Below, one piece after another: positions 17,656-26,599 of a DNA stretch of 64,000 nt (position 1 is its first letter; each line of letters begins with the position of its first letter). Location: assembly GCF_023684385.1 (NCBI RefSeq), contig NZ_JAGSOJ010000001.1:186001-250000 (forward strand). Reading direction: 5' to 3'. The notes under the pieces were generated by a model. That model was given only the letters and a program-made list of their open reading frames with translations. It was not told where the DNA came from and did no database searches. The position numbers and the translations under genes were made by a program. This DNA comes from Oceanirhabdus seepicola. GTDB lineage: Bacteria; Bacillota; Clostridia; Clostridiales; Clostridiaceae.

Positions 17656-17877
17656 ATGGAAACTAAAAGAAAAATATTAAAAAAGAAAGCTGTTGTGGAT
17701 AAAAAATACTGTGTAGCATGTGGTGTATGTGTAAAGAGCTGTCCTTTTGGGGCAATTAAAATAAAAAATGGTGTTGTTGCTGAAGTGGATGAAAGTAAAT
17801 GTGTTGGATGCGGCAAATGCGCTAAAACTTGTGTTGCTTCTGTGATTGATATTATTAAAAAGGAAGAGGTGAAATAA
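17656..17877 (+). CDS. 2[4Fe-4S] ferredoxin-type protein
   Basis: 73 residues with two cluster-binding motifs, CVACGVCVKSCP and CVGCGKCAKTC, the pattern of clostridial 8Fe ferredoxins, here preceded by a basic leader (METKRKILKKKAVV). A perfect AAGGAGG supports the start. The next gene, a membrane Fe-S protein, starts 1 nt after its stop, so the two are translationally coupled and probably act as a pair moving electrons to or from a membrane partner. The redox partner is not encoded in this window. Confidence 0.9.
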   Translation: METKRKILKKKAVVDKKYCVACGVCVKSCPFGAIKIKNGVVAEVDESKCVGCGKCAKTCVASVIDIIKKEEVK

Positions 17878-17878
17878 C

Positions 17879-18475
17879 ATGGCAGCATTAAAGAAAAAGA
17901 AAAAATGGAATGATTACTTATGGATAGTTTCTGCAATATATCTTGTATTGGGATTCTTTAATATAATGTTTGCATGGATAGGACTTGTCTGTTTCTTAGT
18001 ACCTATAATAGTTTCATTATCAGGAGGCGGAAAAGCTTACTGTAACAAGTATTGTGGACGTGGTCAGCTATTAGAAATTTTAGGCTCAAAGTTAAAATTA
18101 TCTAGAAATAGATCTATTCCAAAATTCTTAAAGACAAAATGGTTTAGATATGGATTTCTTATATTTTTCTTTATTATGTTTGGAAATATGTTATTTTCAA
18201 CGTATCTTGTATTTTCAGGTGCTAGTACGATGAAAGAAGTTGTTACTTTACTTTGGACATTCAAAATGCCTTGGAATTGGGTCAATGTATCTACTGTTAC
18301 TCCATGGATTGCTCAATTTGCATTTGGCTTTTATAGTGTTATGCTAACATCAACAATTCTTGGTTTAATAACTATGGCTTTGTACAAACCTCGTTCATGG
18401 TGTGTATACTGTCCAATGGGTACAATGACTCAAGGAATCTGTACTTTGAAACACGTTAAGAAAGGTATTTTATAG
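17879..18475 (+). CDS. NapH/MauN-like membrane 4Fe-4S protein
   Basis: 198 residues with about four to five membrane helices (YLWIVSAIYLVLGFFNIMF, WIGLVCFLVPIIVSL, YGFLIFFFIMFGNML and others). Cysteine motifs CNKYCGRGQ after the second helix and CVYCPMGTMTQGIC near the C-terminus resemble the polytopic NapH/MauN/CcoG-type electron carriers. It is coupled to the upstream ferredoxin and closed by a terminator, so the operon has two genes. The role is inferred as membrane electron transfer; neither acceptor nor donor is evident. Confidence 0.75.
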   Translation: MAALKKKKKWNDYLWIVSAIYLVLGFFNIMFAWIGLVCFLVPIIVSLSGGGKAYCNKYCGRGQLLEILGSKLKLSRNRSIPKFLKTKWFRYGFLIFFFIMFGNMLFSTYLVFSGASTMKEVVTLLWTFKMPWNWVNVSTVTPWIAQFAFGFYSVMLTSTILGLITMALYKPRSWCVYCPMGTMTQGICTLKHVKKGIL

Positions 18476-18542
18476 ATTTCTAAGTTGTGAACTTAACTTA
18501 TTCAAGAAATTCAAAAATAAAATTTGGGTGTAAAGAACAAAT

Positions 18543-18585
18543 AAAAAATACATACCCTTTACTGAAAATGGGTATGTATTTTTAT
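18543..18585 (+). terminator. Terminator of the ferredoxin operon
   Basis: ATACATACCC and GGGTATGTAT form a 10-bp stem, extended by A-T pairs and ended by TTTTTATT. Confidence 0.85.
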
Positions 18586-18687
18586 TCATTATAAATTATT
18601 TTTTAAATTTTTTCGTTTCATTTTTTATGGATTATATTTTTATTGAATCCTCTTTAATAATAACCAGTTTCTGCTATAAAAACAAAA

Positions 18688-18728
18688 AAAATAATAAAAG
18701 CCTTAAGAGGGGGGTCCTTTAAGACTTT
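18688..18728 (-). terminator. Terminator of the alpha-galactoside operon
   Basis: On the minus strand AAAGTCTTAA pairs with TTAAGGCTTT (one G-U pair) around a C-rich loop, followed by a T-rich tract (ATTATTTTTTTTG). It ends the LacI gene. Confidence 0.7.
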
Positions 18729-18775
18729 CATTATGAACTAAACTCTAATAGTCAATAAGTGCCTATTAGTAGAAT

Positions 18776-19795
18776 CTACTTTTTGTTCAAAACTGCACAA
18801 CTTTCTCTTTTTATTAATTTTGTTGGTATAATAACTGTTTTTGTGATTTCTCTATTTGTCTTAATTCTATCAATCATAAGGTCAACTGCACTCTCCCCCA
18901 TAAACTCCGTATATACCTTTGTTGTTGTCAATGTGGGTACTAAAAATTTTGCCATAGGAATATCATTAAATCCTATAATACTAATTTCATCAGGTATTGA
19001 AATTTTTGATTCCATCAAAGCTTTATATACCCCTACTGCCATTGAATCACTAGCCACATAAATTGCTGTAGGTTTATTTTTCATAGTTATCAGCTCTTTA
19101 GTGAGCTCATATCCATCGATAGGTGAAAATTTTCCTATCTTTATTAATTCCTTGTTGTATATTCCATTTTCATTCATATACTTTTCATAAGCTCTTTTTC
19201 TATATTCTATAATCTCTACGTTTCCAGTACCATAATAGTCCTCTCCACTTACAAAAGCAATATCTTTATGACCTAATTCCCTTAAATAATTCAATGAATC
19301 AGTAACTGATTTATCAAAATTAATTACAACTGAGTCATATTCTTCATCATCAATTGGTGCATCTACAAATACTATATTATTCGTTATCATTTTTAAACTT
19401 TCAATGTCGTAGGCATTCTTACCACCAACGGCAATTATTCCATCAACATCCATTAAATCCTGATAATTGCCATCTTTTCTTATGCTTTTATACAAAATAT
19501 TATCCTCAGTACATTTTTTCTCAATTCCAACTCTTATTGATAAATGATAGGGATCCAATATTTCTTCATCTTCTGTAACCCAATGAATCACACCAATGGT
19601 GAGTCTAGATTTATTTCTATTTTTTATAATATGCTCTCTTTTTTTAACAACTGTGTATTCAAGTTCCTCAGCTATTTTAAATATCTTCATTTTCGTGGCT
19701 TTTGTTACATTAAGAGTTTCATCATAATTTAACACTCTAGATACAGTTGCAATAGAAACATCCGCCTTCTTTGCAATCTCCTTTATTGTAGCCAT
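18776..19795 (-). CDS. LacI-family regulator of the alpha-galactoside operon
   Basis: About 339 residues from the ATG at 19795, which has AGGTGAGG just upstream; an in-frame GTG at 19804 overlaps that region. The N-terminus is a LacI helix-turn-helix with hinge (ATIKEIAKKADVSIATVSRV), followed by a periplasmic-binding-like effector domain that would bind a sugar. It is the last gene after the alpha-galactosidase in the same orientation and probably represses the operon in the absence of an alpha-galactoside. The closest functional type is the GalR/MsmR/MelR group, judged by context only. Confidence 0.88.
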   Translation of the reverse strand: MATIKEIAKKADVSIATVSRVLNYDETLNVTKATKMKIFKIAEELEYTVVKKREHIIKNRNKSRLTIGVIHWVTEDEEILDPYHLSIRVGIEKKCTEDNILYKSIRKDGNYQDLMDVDGIIAVGGKNAYDIESLKMITNNIVFVDAPIDDEEYDSVVINFDKSVTDSLNYLRELGHKDIAFVSGEDYYGTGNVEIIEYRKRAYEKYMNENGIYNKELIKIGKFSPIDGYELTKELITMKNKPTAIYVASDSMAVGVYKALMESKISIPDEISIIGFNDIPMAKFLVPTLTTTKVYTEFMGESAVDLMIDRIKTNREITKTVIIPTKLIKRESCAVLNKK

Positions 19796-19814
19796 ATACC
19801 TCACCTATCTTTCT

Positions 19815-19858
19815 AAGGCAAATTCAAATAAATAACTAGTTATTTATTTTCATATGCC
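19815..19858. repeat. 44-nt palindrome, short copy of the 158-nt repeat at 48513
   Basis: AGGCAAATTCAAATAAATAA and its near reverse complement ending CATATGCCT meet at a central CTAG. Both halves match the two ends of the 48513-48670 element, so this looks like an internally deleted copy. It contributes the last codons (Gly-Ile-stop) of the alpha-galactosidase. Confidence 0.8.
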
Positions 19859-22069
19859 TAAAGCTTTAATTTCAATAACTTTTGAGTAAAAATCCCCTCT
19901 GTATTCATCTTTATTATTTACATCCTCAATTATTATGCCTGCATTCATTAGCTCATCACCAAAGAAAGTTCGCTCAAATCCACTTACTTTATACTCCACT
20001 TCTTCTCTTAGTCCTAGTAACCTAGTTCTTTTAGATTGTTGATTTAGCCTTTTTAATGCTCTATAATATCCCACTAACGCTTCATTCTTATCTTTAGAGA
20101 CAACGGACCATACAGTAATATTACCATCACCTTCAAACGGACTTCTTATTCTATAAAAATCCCCTCTTAATATTTGTCTCCTCCACTTTTTATAAAATTG
20201 TATCTGCTCTTTTATAGCCAATATCTCCTCATTTGAGAGTTTGTTTACATCTAATTCATAACCAAGAATACCGAAAAATGACACATCTCCTCTTAAGTTC
20301 ATTGGAGTTATTCTATTAGTGTAATGATTGGGAGTGTCAGAAACATGAGCACCCATAGTACTCAATGGAAAAATTAATGATGTACCATATTGGATTTTTA
20401 ATCGGTCTAAACCATCAGTACAGTCACTTGTCCATGTTTGTGGAGCATAGTATAGCATTCCACCATCATATCTTCCTCCGCCCCCTGCGCAGGATTCAAA
20501 CAAAATATCTGGAAATTCTGAAACAAACTTCTCATAAAGCTTATACACCCCTAATATATATCTGTGCATAAACTCACTTTGTCTTTCTGGTTGCAGCTCT
20601 GTAGAAAATGGTTCTGTTATATTTCTATTCATATCCCACTTTACGTAGGATATTTTACTTCTTCTAAAAATCTTTGAAAATTCATTAAATATATACTCTA
20701 TTACTTCATTTCTCGTAAAATCCAAAACATGTTGATTTCTTGAAGGAGAATTTTTTCGTCCAGGTACTCCAACCAACCATTCTGGATGTTTTTTATAAAG
20801 ATTGCTTTTCTTACTTATCATTTCAGGCTCAATCCATAATCCAAACTTCAATCCTATTTTTTCAACTTTTTCACTTAACCCCTTTATACCACTAGGTAGT
20901 TTTCTTAGATTAACATTCCAGTCACCCAAAGATGTTGTATCATCATTTCTTTCACCAAACCACCCATCATCAAGAACTAGCAGCTCAGCACCTATTTCTT
21001 TTGCTTTTTCTGCAAGTTTCAGTATTTTTTCTTCATTAAAGTCAAAATAAGCAGCTTCCCATGTATTGATTAATATTGGTCTTTCTCTATCTCTCCAATT
21101 CCCTTTTACTAATCTGTTTCTAAATATATCATGAAAGACTTGACTCATTCCATTCATTCCATGATTGCTGTAGACTAAAACACTTTCTGGTGTTTGGAAT
21201 TCATCATTCTTATCCAAAACCCATTCAAATCCATGTGGATTTATACCCATCGTAACTCTTGATATATTGTTGAAATCAACTTCTACTTGAGATAAAAAGT
21301 TTCCACTATATAATAAAGCAAAACCATATACTTCCCCATTTGTTTCCGTTGTATGAGGTCTCTTAAGTGCAATGAAAGGATTATGACAGGCTGAACTTGC
21401 TCCTCTTCTGCTATATACACCTTGAATTCCTTGTTCTAAATTTCTTTCTACTATATGTTTTTCTCTAGCCCAAGCTCCTGATAAATGAATCATATTGAAA
21501 TTATCATCATCCATATCTATTGAGGAACTCATAGCTGAGGTTAATATTAACTTCTCTGTTCCATGATTTTCAAATCTAACACTTCTTGTTATCACTGGAT
21601 ATGCCTCAAAAACTGTATAACTTAGTATAATTTTAGCATTAGTTAATTCATCCATCAAATTAATCTCAATTGTTTCACATTCTTGTTCACTCTCCACATA
21701 AATTGAAGGTAATCCCTTCAACCTTTTTTTACCTTTATATATTTTATGTGAATAATATTGAAACTCACTAATTATACTTCCATTCTCATGCTTAATTTCA
21801 TAGGCTGGATACCTATAATCGCCTGAACCATAAGAAGGATATTCTTGTTTTATATGTTCTAAGGAAAACTTATTATCATTTTCATATACATTAGCTGTGT
21901 AATCTCTTCTCTCTAACTTATTTAAACTTTGAAATGACTCTCTATGGATTAACCTTTTCCCAAAATATAAATGTCCTAAAGAATTATTCTTTAATATCCC
22001 CATGATATAACTTATCCACTTATTATAAATATGAAATTCTTTTGTTTTTTCATTATATAAAATTGCCAT
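19850..22069 (-). CDS. aga: Alpha-galactosidase, GH36 family
   Basis: 739 residues, the usual length for bacterial GH36. Signature segments are VLDDGWFGERNDD, the nucleophile region KWDMNR near residue 480, and the acid/base region SCAGGGGRYDGG followed by WTSDCTDGLDRL near residue 550. The enzyme removes alpha-1,6-linked galactose from melibiose, raffinose and stachyose. There is no signal peptide, so it acts in the cytoplasm on sugars imported by the ABC transporter encoded just upstream. AAGGTGG precedes the start. The C-terminal codons derive from a repeat element at 19815-19858. Confidence 0.93.
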   Translation of the reverse strand: MAILYNEKTKEFHIYNKWISYIMGILKNNSLGHLYFGKRLIHRESFQSLNKLERRDYTANVYENDNKFSLEHIKQEYPSYGSGDYRYPAYEIKHENGSIISEFQYYSHKIYKGKKRLKGLPSIYVESEQECETIEINLMDELTNAKIILSYTVFEAYPVITRSVRFENHGTEKLILTSAMSSSIDMDDDNFNMIHLSGAWAREKHIVERNLEQGIQGVYSRRGASSACHNPFIALKRPHTTETNGEVYGFALLYSGNFLSQVEVDFNNISRVTMGINPHGFEWVLDKNDEFQTPESVLVYSNHGMNGMSQVFHDIFRNRLVKGNWRDRERPILINTWEAAYFDFNEEKILKLAEKAKEIGAELLVLDDGWFGERNDDTTSLGDWNVNLRKLPSGIKGLSEKVEKIGLKFGLWIEPEMISKKSNLYKKHPEWLVGVPGRKNSPSRNQHVLDFTRNEVIEYIFNEFSKIFRRSKISYVKWDMNRNITEPFSTELQPERQSEFMHRYILGVYKLYEKFVSEFPDILFESCAGGGGRYDGGMLYYAPQTWTSDCTDGLDRLKIQYGTSLIFPLSTMGAHVSDTPNHYTNRITPMNLRGDVSFFGILGYELDVNKLSNEEILAIKEQIQFYKKWRRQILRGDFYRIRSPFEGDGNITVWSVVSKDKNEALVGYYRALKRLNQQSKRTRLLGLREEVEYKVSGFERTFFGDELMNAGIIIEDVNNKDEYRGDFYSKVIEIKALGI

Positions 22070-22082
22070 TTAAAAACCACCT

Positions 22083-22679
22083 TCAAATTTGATTTTCAAC
22101 ATGATATTTATCAAACAATATCACGTTAATTTGAAAAGACAACCCAATTAAAATTATAATCATCCAATTAAACCTGGAAATTATTAGTGCAAATACCACT
22201 TGAATCAAAATTGATAAAATAATTATTGGGAGCTTTTTATGTGCAATAAATATCCCATTCATTACACCATTGAAGTACTTCAACTTATCTGCCCTAGCAT
22301 ATATGTAAAATATCACTTGCGTATATATCAATACCTCAATAATTAAAAATAATGCCACTCCCATTATTATGTATCCTAATGAAAACACTTTCAAAATTGT
22401 ATGTATAGAAATCAAACTAATAATTATCCACACTGTTGTTAACGTAGTCTGTCCAATATTTTTTATAAAACCTTTTAGAAATATTCTTATAATATTTAAT
22501 ACACTCATATTATTTCCGTTTTTCTTTCTCTCAAGCAAAACATAGTAGGAAGCTGTAATTGCACTTCCAGCGGTTAATATTGGAAGTGCAAAAATCACCA
22601 CCAATATACTTATTATCATTAAATCAAATGCTAATTCACCATATTCAATAAATTTACTCTCTAAAAAATTCCTGTCCAT
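22083..22679 (-). CDS. DUF624 (YesL-like) membrane protein
   Basis: 198 residues with five to six membrane helices and the typical N-terminal DUF624 pattern, a short soluble start (FIEYGELAFDLMIISILVV) and a GSAITASYYVLLERKK segment after helix one. YesL-type proteins are found in polysaccharide or oligosaccharide utilisation operons beside ABC permeases, as here, but their role is not established. It lies 13 nt from the alpha-galactosidase and 9 nt from the permease, so it is in the same transcript. Confidence 0.85.
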   Translation of the reverse strand: MDRNFLESKFIEYGELAFDLMIISILVVIFALPILTAGSAITASYYVLLERKKNGNNMSVLNIIRIFLKGFIKNIGQTTLTTVWIIISLISIHTILKVFSLGYIIMGVALFLIIEVLIYTQVIFYIYARADKLKYFNGVMNGIFIAHKKLPIIILSILIQVVFALIISRFNWMIIILIGLSFQINVILFDKYHVENQI

Positions 22680-22688
22680 ATTCGCTCC

Positions 22689-23501
22689 TTATTTTATTGC
22701 ACTATCAACCATTCCCTTAACAAAATACTTCTGTAAAAATACATATAATATAACAACAGGCATTATGGCAATTATAGCCGCTGCTGCTGCCGCATTTAAG
22801 TTTGTTCCTGTCATTGAAAAGAAAGTTGATATGGCTAAGGTTATTACCTTCTTATCTGGCCTTTGAAGAAAATATAAGGAAAACTGAAAGTCATTCCATA
22901 CTGCGATTCCAGTAAGTAATATTACAGTGGCAGTAACAGGCTTTAATAAGGGCAATATTATTCTATAAAAGATACTATATCGTCCACATCCATCTATAGA
23001 TGCCGCTTCATCAAGTGCTTTTGGTATAGTCTTAATAAAGTTAGTATATAAGAATATACTTATTGGTAATTGGAATGCTACGTGAACAAGAACTATTCCC
23101 CATATTTTATTTATTGCATTAATATTTGCCATTATTGAATATAGAGGAACTAATAAGCTTAAAGGTGGTATCATCATAATACTTAATATAAAAAATATTA
23201 TATATTTGTTTAATTTACTTTTCACCCTAGCCAATGGATATGCTGCCATTGAACCAATGATCACTATAAAAATAACTGAAAGTAATGTTATTAATAATGT
23301 ATTTACAAGGGCAGTAATCATCCCCCCTTCGTTTAAAGCTATTAAATAATTTTTAAAATGCGCACCGTTCTTTAGAACCCAATAAGAAGAAAAATCTGTT
23401 TGTTCTTTGAGAGATGCAATGAAAGCTATATAAATAGGTATTATGTGAAATAGAATAATGATAATAGTTAGTACTGTTTTCCACCATTTTTTTTTCTTCA
23501 T
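22689..23501 (-). CDS. ABC sugar permease, MsmG-like
   Basis: 270 residues with six membrane helices of the binding-protein-dependent transport family. The EAA-type cytoplasmic loop is visible as EAASIDGCGRYSIFYRIILPLLKP, through which the ATPase would contact it. The ATG overlaps the stop of the upstream permease as TAATG. With its partner it forms the channel for an alpha-galactoside or related oligosaccharide. No ATP-binding subunit is encoded in the operon, so a shared MsmX/MsmK-type ATPase from elsewhere is expected. Confidence 0.9.
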   Translation of the reverse strand: MKKKKWWKTVLTIIIILFHIIPIYIAFIASLKEQTDFSSYWVLKNGAHFKNYLIALNEGGMITALVNTLLITLLSVIFIVIIGSMAAYPLARVKSKLNKYIIFFILSIMMIPPLSLLVPLYSIMANINAINKIWGIVLVHVAFQLPISIFLYTNFIKTIPKALDEAASIDGCGRYSIFYRIILPLLKPVTATVILLTGIAVWNDFQFSLYFLQRPDKKVITLAISTFFSMTGTNLNAAAAAAIIAIMPVVILYVFLQKYFVKGMVDSAIK

Positions 23502-24370
23502 TAATATTCCACTTCCTTTCTCTTAAAATATAGCTGAGTTATTAATGTTACAATCAAAATAGAAACAAATAACAATATTCCTATTGTTGAGGCATAACCG
23601 GCCACTTGTGTTAGGAATACTTCGCTGTGAACAAGTGTGGATAAGGAATGTGTTGCGTAACCTGGTCCACCATTAGTTAATGCTTTGATAATATCAAATA
23701 ACTTCAACCCTCCTATGAGGTTTAATGTAACACTTGTAACAATAGCTGGGTAAAGTAGTGGAAGTGTAATTTTCTTAAACTGTTGAAATGCTGTAGCCCC
23801 ATCTATTTCTGATGCTTCATAATACATAGTTGGAATTCCTTGAAGTCCTGCTAAATAAATTATCATAGATATACCTACAAACTGTATGCTATTAATAAGT
23901 ACTAGAATTACTATTGCAGTTTTAGGTTGTGATAACCATAGTCTTGGTTCCATTCCAATTAATTTTAACAAATCATTTAATGCTCCATTATCATATCTGA
24001 AAATAAAGTAACACATATACCCCATTATTACCGCTGATATTAATACAGGCATATAAATTATAGTTCTCCCCAAATTTCTGCCTTTAAACTTATTATTTAA
24101 AAGGAGTGCATATAAAAGACCTAAAATCTGTTGTATTGCTGTACTACCAAATCCATATATTAATGTGTTTATGAAAGCTATTCTCACATTTTTATCTGTC
24201 ACAAGTAACTTAAAATTATCAAACCCAATGTAATTATAATTTTGAGAGTATCCATTCCAGTCTGTAAAAGAAATTTTGATCCCTTTTAAAAATGGATATA
24301 CAATGAATGAGCAAAACATAATTATGGCTGGAATATACATTAAATTCAATAGATTCTCATTTTTTTTCAA
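23501..24370 (-). CDS. ABC sugar permease, MsmF-like
   Basis: 289 residues with six membrane helices, an EAA loop (YEASEIDGATAFQQFKKITLP) and the C-terminal LNGGPGYATHSLST-like segment usual in MalF/MsmF permeases. It starts with TTG: GGAGG lies 7 nt upstream and no better ATG is available. It is separated from the binding-protein gene by a 12-bp hairpin at 24387-24415 and overlaps the next permease by one base. Confidence 0.9.
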   Translation of the reverse strand: MKKNENLLNLMYIPAIIMFCSFIVYPFLKGIKISFTDWNGYSQNYNYIGFDNFKLLVTDKNVRIAFINTLIYGFGSTAIQQILGLLYALLLNNKFKGRNLGRTIIYMPVLISAVIMGYMCYFIFRYDNGALNDLLKLIGMEPRLWLSQPKTAIVILVLINSIQFVGISMIIYLAGLQGIPTMYYEASEIDGATAFQQFKKITLPLLYPAIVTSVTLNLIGGLKLFDIIKALTNGGPGYATHSLSTLVHSEVFLTQVAGYASTIGILLFVSILIVTLITQLYFKRKEVEY

Positions 24371-24386
24371 AAGCCTACCTCCTCAT

Positions 24387-24415
24387 TTTAGGGATAGGCA
24401 TTACCTATCCCTAAA
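24387..24415 (-). promoter_or_regulatory. Intercistronic hairpin between binding protein and permease
   Basis: TTTAGGGATAGG and CCTATCCCTAAA form a perfect 12-bp stem with a 5-nt loop and no T run. Hairpins here commonly protect the binding-protein mRNA or partly stop transcription, so that the binding protein exceeds the permeases. Confidence 0.7.
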
Positions 24416-24427
24416 TTTAAAGTGTTA

Positions 24428-25693
24428 TTACTTTCGTAATTTATTATAATCTGCTTTCATTTGCTCTGCAGCATCCTCAGGAGTCATTGTTCCTGATACT
24501 AAACCTGATCCTGTTTTACATAATGAACCCCACATTCCACTTGGAAGGTATACTCTATCAAAATATCCAAAACCTCTATAATCTTTTGCCTTTTCAAAAT
24601 ATTGATTCATTTCACCAGCATCTGTTTTATATCCTTCACCTACTAATCCAGTTGGATTTCCTGATACTTTAGCCACTCTATTAACATTTTCCGGTTTTGC
24701 TAGGAAATCTATGAATTTAAGCCCCTCTTCTTTTAATGGTGAATCTTTATAAACACCTAAGGCAACTCTCTCACCAGTTATATACGCTGGCTCATCATCT
24801 TTTGAATTAGATGGTACTGGCATAAATCCGTAATTACCGTTTTCATTAAACTTTTTAGCCTCACCTATTACATAATTTCCAAAGAAAGCAAATGCAGCAT
24901 TTCCCTTAGCCAACTGCTCTCCAACTTCTGGCCATGTTCCTTCATTAATATTCTTATTGATATATCCTGATTTCTGTAAGTCTATTAATAATTGAGCAAC
25001 TTCTTCCCAATTACTCCAATCAAATGTTCCATCTACCAATTCTTCACTATAGTTTTTATTTTCGTTTGTTATTAAGAATGATGGAGCTACCCAATCAAAG
25101 AAATTTCCAATTGTCCAATCATCTTTAGATCCTCCAATGTATAAAGGAGTTTTACCAGCTTGTTTTATTTTTTCACAAGCAGCTTTGAAATCATCCCAAG
25201 TTTTTATCTTAAATGGGTCAACCCCAACTTCATCTAATACATCTTTATTGAATGCAACACCTGCAATATCATAATCCATTGGAAGTGCATAGATTGTTCC
25301 ATCTTTATCTGTCATTATGGATTTTATGCTTGAATTAATCTTTGATGCCCACTCTCGATTTTGTAGTGGTTCTAAATATTCACCATATCTCATTACTGAC
25401 CATCCATGTGTAGCAAGTAAATCTGGTAAATCTCCAACTCCCATTTTAGTTTGCATTGTATTTTCGTAATCAGGATATGTTACTATTTCAACTGCTATCC
25501 CTTCATTTTCTTTTTCATACTCTTTTGCAATTTCTTCTAATTCTTTGAATGTAGATTCAGTTTGTGCAAAATTCACTGCTACAGTTAATTTTTTATTTTC
25601 TTTTGATGTTGCCTCATTCTTACCCTTACAACCCACCATTAAAGTTAACATGATAGCCAAAGTTATCAAAAGAATACTTTTAAATCTCTTCAT
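24428..25693 (-). CDS. Extracellular sugar-binding lipoprotein, MsmE-like
   Basis: 421 residues with a lipoprotein signal peptide ending in the lipobox LMVGC near residue 22. It is a family-1 solute-binding protein: features include DLLATHGWSVMRYGEYLEPL, YALPMDYDIAGVAFNKDVL and GGSKDDWTIGNFFDW. It would capture an oligosaccharide outside the membrane and pass it to the two permeases downstream. It is the first gene of the operon, with AAGGGGGA before the ATG and a promoter at 25753-25781. The alpha-galactosidase in the operon points to raffinose or melibiose-type ligands. Confidence 0.92.
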   Translation of the reverse strand: MKRFKSILLITLAIMLTLMVGCKGKNEATSKENKKLTVAVNFAQTESTFKELEEIAKEYEKENEGIAVEIVTYPDYENTMQTKMGVGDLPDLLATHGWSVMRYGEYLEPLQNREWASKINSSIKSIMTDKDGTIYALPMDYDIAGVAFNKDVLDEVGVDPFKIKTWDDFKAACEKIKQAGKTPLYIGGSKDDWTIGNFFDWVAPSFLITNENKNYSEELVDGTFDWSNWEEVAQLLIDLQKSGYINKNINEGTWPEVGEQLAKGNAAFAFFGNYVIGEAKKFNENGNYGFMPVPSNSKDDEPAYITGERVALGVYKDSPLKEEGLKFIDFLAKPENVNRVAKVSGNPTGLVGEGYKTDAGEMNQYFEKAKDYRGFGYFDRVYLPSGMWGSLCKTGSGLVSGTMTPEDAAEQMKADYNKLRK

Positions 25694-25752
25694 TCATGAT
25701 TCCCCCTTTTTTAATAAAATACTTTTTATACATATTCTGGTATCTTATTTTC

Positions 25753-25781
25753 ATTTTACTATAATTTTAGTTAAATTTCAA
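25753..25781 (-). promoter_or_regulatory. Promoter of the alpha-galactoside operon
   Basis: On the minus strand TTGAAA (25776-25781) and TAAAAT (25753-25758) with 17-nt spacing, about 60 nt upstream of the binding-protein start. Confidence 0.6.
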
Positions 25782-25795
25782 TAATTTTAGTAAAA
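25761..25795. repeat. Direct repeats at the operon promoter (operator candidate)
   Basis: ATAATTTTAGTTAAA at 25761 and ATAATTTTAGTAAAA at 25781 are 20 nt apart, two helical turns, overlapping the spacer and the region above the -35. They could be regulator sites, but LacI sites are normally palindromes, so this is tentative. Confidence 0.35.
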
Positions 25796-25867
25796 TCTTT
25801 TGAATTTTCTGAAAACACTCTTTTTGCTTAGTTTACCCTATTAATTGAGCCACTAGAGACGCACAAA

Positions 25868-25899
25868 ATTAAGCACTTCATATATTTCTAATATGAAGT
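25868..25899 (-). terminator. Hairpin downstream of the 2'-5' RNA ligase gene
   Basis: TAAGCACTTCATAT and ATATGAAGTGCTTA make a 14-bp perfect stem, with AATTTTG after it on the minus strand. Confidence 0.65.
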
Positions 25900-25922
25900 G
25901 CTTAACATATTTCAATTTTTAT

Positions 25923-26459
25923 TTAGTTAGATGATTCACCGAACTCAATTATTTCTTCTATTATAGATTCTTCATTCTCTCCAATTGTTTCAATAAAAAT
26001 TCGTTCAACTTTACTGATAAACTCAGGATCAAATTTTCCAATATCTTTCATAGCATTATTCATCTGCTCTTTATTTTTAAATCTACCTATTGTTATATGA
26101 GGAATATATGATCCATCTTTTGTCCATGGTGATTGATATTCTGCAAGTAATCCTTTATGTAATTTATAATGTAACTCTATAATTCTTTCTTTCCCTTTAG
26201 CTATATTTAAAAATAAATAATACCCATGATTATCTACAGCCTCAATTCCTTGTGCTGATACCTCAAATTGCGATTCATTCGATAAAATACCATGAATCTC
26301 TGTTTTTAAATCCTCTATTTTTATATCACTTTCAAATGGGAAAACCAATGTTATATGAGGCTCAATACATCCATACAAATCATCGTACTTTTTTCTAATT
26401 TCTTCTATTAAAAAGCTATTCTTAAATCTTGGAAATATGTGTATGCATCTTGTTTTCAT
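25923..26459 (-). CDS. 2'-5' RNA ligase / cyclic phosphodiesterase family protein
   Basis: About 178 residues from the ATG at 26459, which follows AAAGGAAGGG. The two HxT motifs of the 2H phosphoesterase superfamily are present: EPHITLVF with H35 and IPHITIGRF with H121. These residues line the active site in enzymes that open 2',3'-cyclic phosphates or join RNA through 2'-5' bonds; the physiological substrate of stand-alone Firmicute members is not known. It lies between two terminators and appears monocistronic. Confidence 0.82.
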   Translation of the reverse strand: MKTRCIHIFPRFKNSFLIEEIRKKYDDLYGCIEPHITLVFPFESDIKIEDLKTEIHGILSNESQFEVSAQGIEAVDNHGYYLFLNIAKGKERIIELHYKLHKGLLAEYQSPWTKDGSYIPHITIGRFKNKEQMNNAMKDIGKFDPEFISKVERIFIETIGENEESIIEEIIEFGESSN

Positions 26460-26516
26460 TTCTTCCCTTCCTTTCATTAGACCTATTTAAATATAATATA
26501 TTTTAACCAGAAAATA

Positions 26517-26584
26517 AAACTAAACCTTTGATTAGCTTTACTATAACATACAGTTACGTATGACCCCCATATCAAAGGCTTAGT
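26517..26584 (-). terminator. Long-arm hairpin downstream of pepF
   Basis: CTAA-CCTTTGAT and ATCAAAGG-TTAG enclose about 40 nt that contain a second small hairpin (CATAC/GTATG). On the minus strand it ends in TTTAGTTTTATTTT, so it can terminate pepF. Confidence 0.55.
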
Positions 26585-26599
26585 TATCTCTTATTTAGA

